Position numbers and translations under genes: made by a program | Part shown: piece by piece, positions 63,500 through 64,000 of the stretch | Numbering within the stretch: position 1 is the stretch's first letter | How the letters are laid out: every line of letters starts with the position of its first letter | Notes under the pieces: generated by a model | The model's input: only the letters and a program-made list of their open reading frames with translations | Database searches by the model: none | Told to the model about the DNA's origin: nothing | Assembly: GCA_035079385.1 (NCBI GenBank) | Contig: JAVHKY010000047.1 | Span: forward strand, 2,232,001 to 2,296,000 | Direction: 5' to 3' | DNA length: 64,000 bases | From: Aspidiotus rigidus | Taxonomy: Eukaryota > Arthropoda > Insecta > Hemiptera > Diaspididae

Positions 63500-64000
63500 G
63501 TGTTTGGACGGGGAATTCCCGTTCCCAATTCCCGGGAACGAATTCACATTCCTATTCCCGGCTCTAACATATTCTCGAATATGAAAAAAACATGTTTTTA
63601 TGAGGAAAAAACATGTTTTTATAAGGGAAAAGATGTTTTTATGAGGGAAAACATGTTTTTACGAGGAAAAACATGTATTTATCAGGGAAACATGTTTTAT
63701 GCGGAAAAAACATATTTTTATGAAGAAAAAACATGTTTTTATGAGGAAAAAACATGTTTTTATGAGGAAAAAACATGTTTTTATGAGGAAAAACATGTTT
63801 CTTTGAAAAAAAATTTTTATTTTTGCTGATTTTCTTACTAGTGTTCTAAATTATGTTCTAAACAATGTTTGAAACTATTTTGTAAAAACAACGTTATTCT
63901 ACTTCTAAAAAAGAGAGGCAGTTGGCTCAAAATAATGAGAAAACAAGGTAGAATGTGAATCAACTGGGAATTCCCGATGGGATTACCATTCCCGCAAAAT
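63500..64000. mobile_element. Element with GGGAATTCCCG ends and an internal 21-bp minisatellite (cut by window edge)
   Basis: Starts near CAGTGTTTGGACGGGGAATTCCCG (63499) and has GGGAATTCCCGATGGGATTACCATTCCCG at 63967-63995, consistent with the inverted termini of a hAT-like MITE whose last bases lie outside the window. Within it are ten units of 18-21 bp (ACATGTTTTTATGAGGAAAA) from about 63589 to 63800. The open frame across them (63500-63829, repeating KTCFYEE) is an artefact of the 21-bp period. Confidence 0.65.
63589..63805 (+). repeat. 21-bp minisatellite, about 10 units
   Basis: CATGTTTTTA words start at 63591, 63612, 63632 (variant), 63652, 63672, 63690, 63711, 63732, 63753, 63774 and 63794, giving spacings of 18-21 bp. 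Confidence 0.9.

Larger units (their letters stand above)
59367..64000. other. Probable CPEB intron, rich in foldback and MITE-like elements
   Basis: No further CPEB exon could be identified upstream of 59366, so this is at least 4.6 kb of intron or upstream DNA. 59.4-60.4 kb appears unique. The remainder is mostly repeat sequence, listed separately. Plus-strand open frames at 59963-60275 show no similarity to known proteins. Confidence 0.5.

Noticed and set aside
63500..63829. 109-codon ORF with repeated KTCFYEE
   Set aside because: Caused by the 21-bp minisatellite period; flanked by transposon-like termini.

Overview
The window is nuclear DNA of an animal, most likely an arthropod and probably an insect. 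It is AT-rich, its protein-coding genes are split by short GT-AG introns (many 60-300 bp), and there are no bacterial-style operons. Six genes are recognisable from conserved residues. Exon joins were worked out by hand from splice sites and reading phase. I cannot name the species.

Layout. 0.8-30.2 kb is repeat-dominated. It holds a 45-bp minisatellite family, (ATTT)n/(AATT)n tracts, a 5'-truncated LINE (13.5-14.2 kb), and a decayed Penelope-like retroelement (19.3-20.6 kb) lying between two same-orientation repeats that look like its pLTRs. A dense cluster of the same repeat units in both orientations sits at 25.7-29.1 kb. One orphan candidate exon lies at 11.2-11.6 kb on the minus strand.

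32.4-59.4 kb is the genic part: a TauD-like Fe(II)/2-oxoglutarate dioxygenase (+, 32.4-33.6 kb); a PC-esterase/SGNH-type PCED1 homologue (-, 35.0-37.8 kb); the selenocysteine enzyme SepSecS (-, 41.4-44.0 kb); mitochondrial polynucleotide phosphorylase PNPT1 (-, 44.8-48.4 kb); LTO1, a ribosome/Fe-S assembly adaptor (+, 48.9-49.4 kb); a METTL25/RRNAD1-type methyltransferase (+, 49.4-51.5 kb); and the 3' end of a CPEB2-4/Orb2-type translational regulator (-, 58.3-59.4 kb, continuing beyond the right edge). PNPT1 and LTO1 are divergent, about 560 bp apart. LTO1 and the methyltransferase ORF lie in the same direction, only 45 bp apart. Several of these genes serve RNA metabolism and translation (tRNA-Sec charging, mitochondrial RNA decay, ribosome-linked assembly, mRNA polyadenylation), but nothing in the sequence shows that they work as one pathway.

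51.5-58.3 kb is A-rich on the plus strand and has no coding exon I can support. It is probably the very long, U-rich 3' UTR of the CPEB gene. 59.4-64 kb, probably CPEB intron or upstream DNA, is packed with foldback and MITE-like elements.

The most notable signals are the Penelope/minisatellite composite architecture, an 83-bp block found identically and inverted 55 kb apart, an intact SepSecS (lost in several insect groups), the TauD-like gene, and the CPE-like word density in the presumed CPEB 3' UTR.
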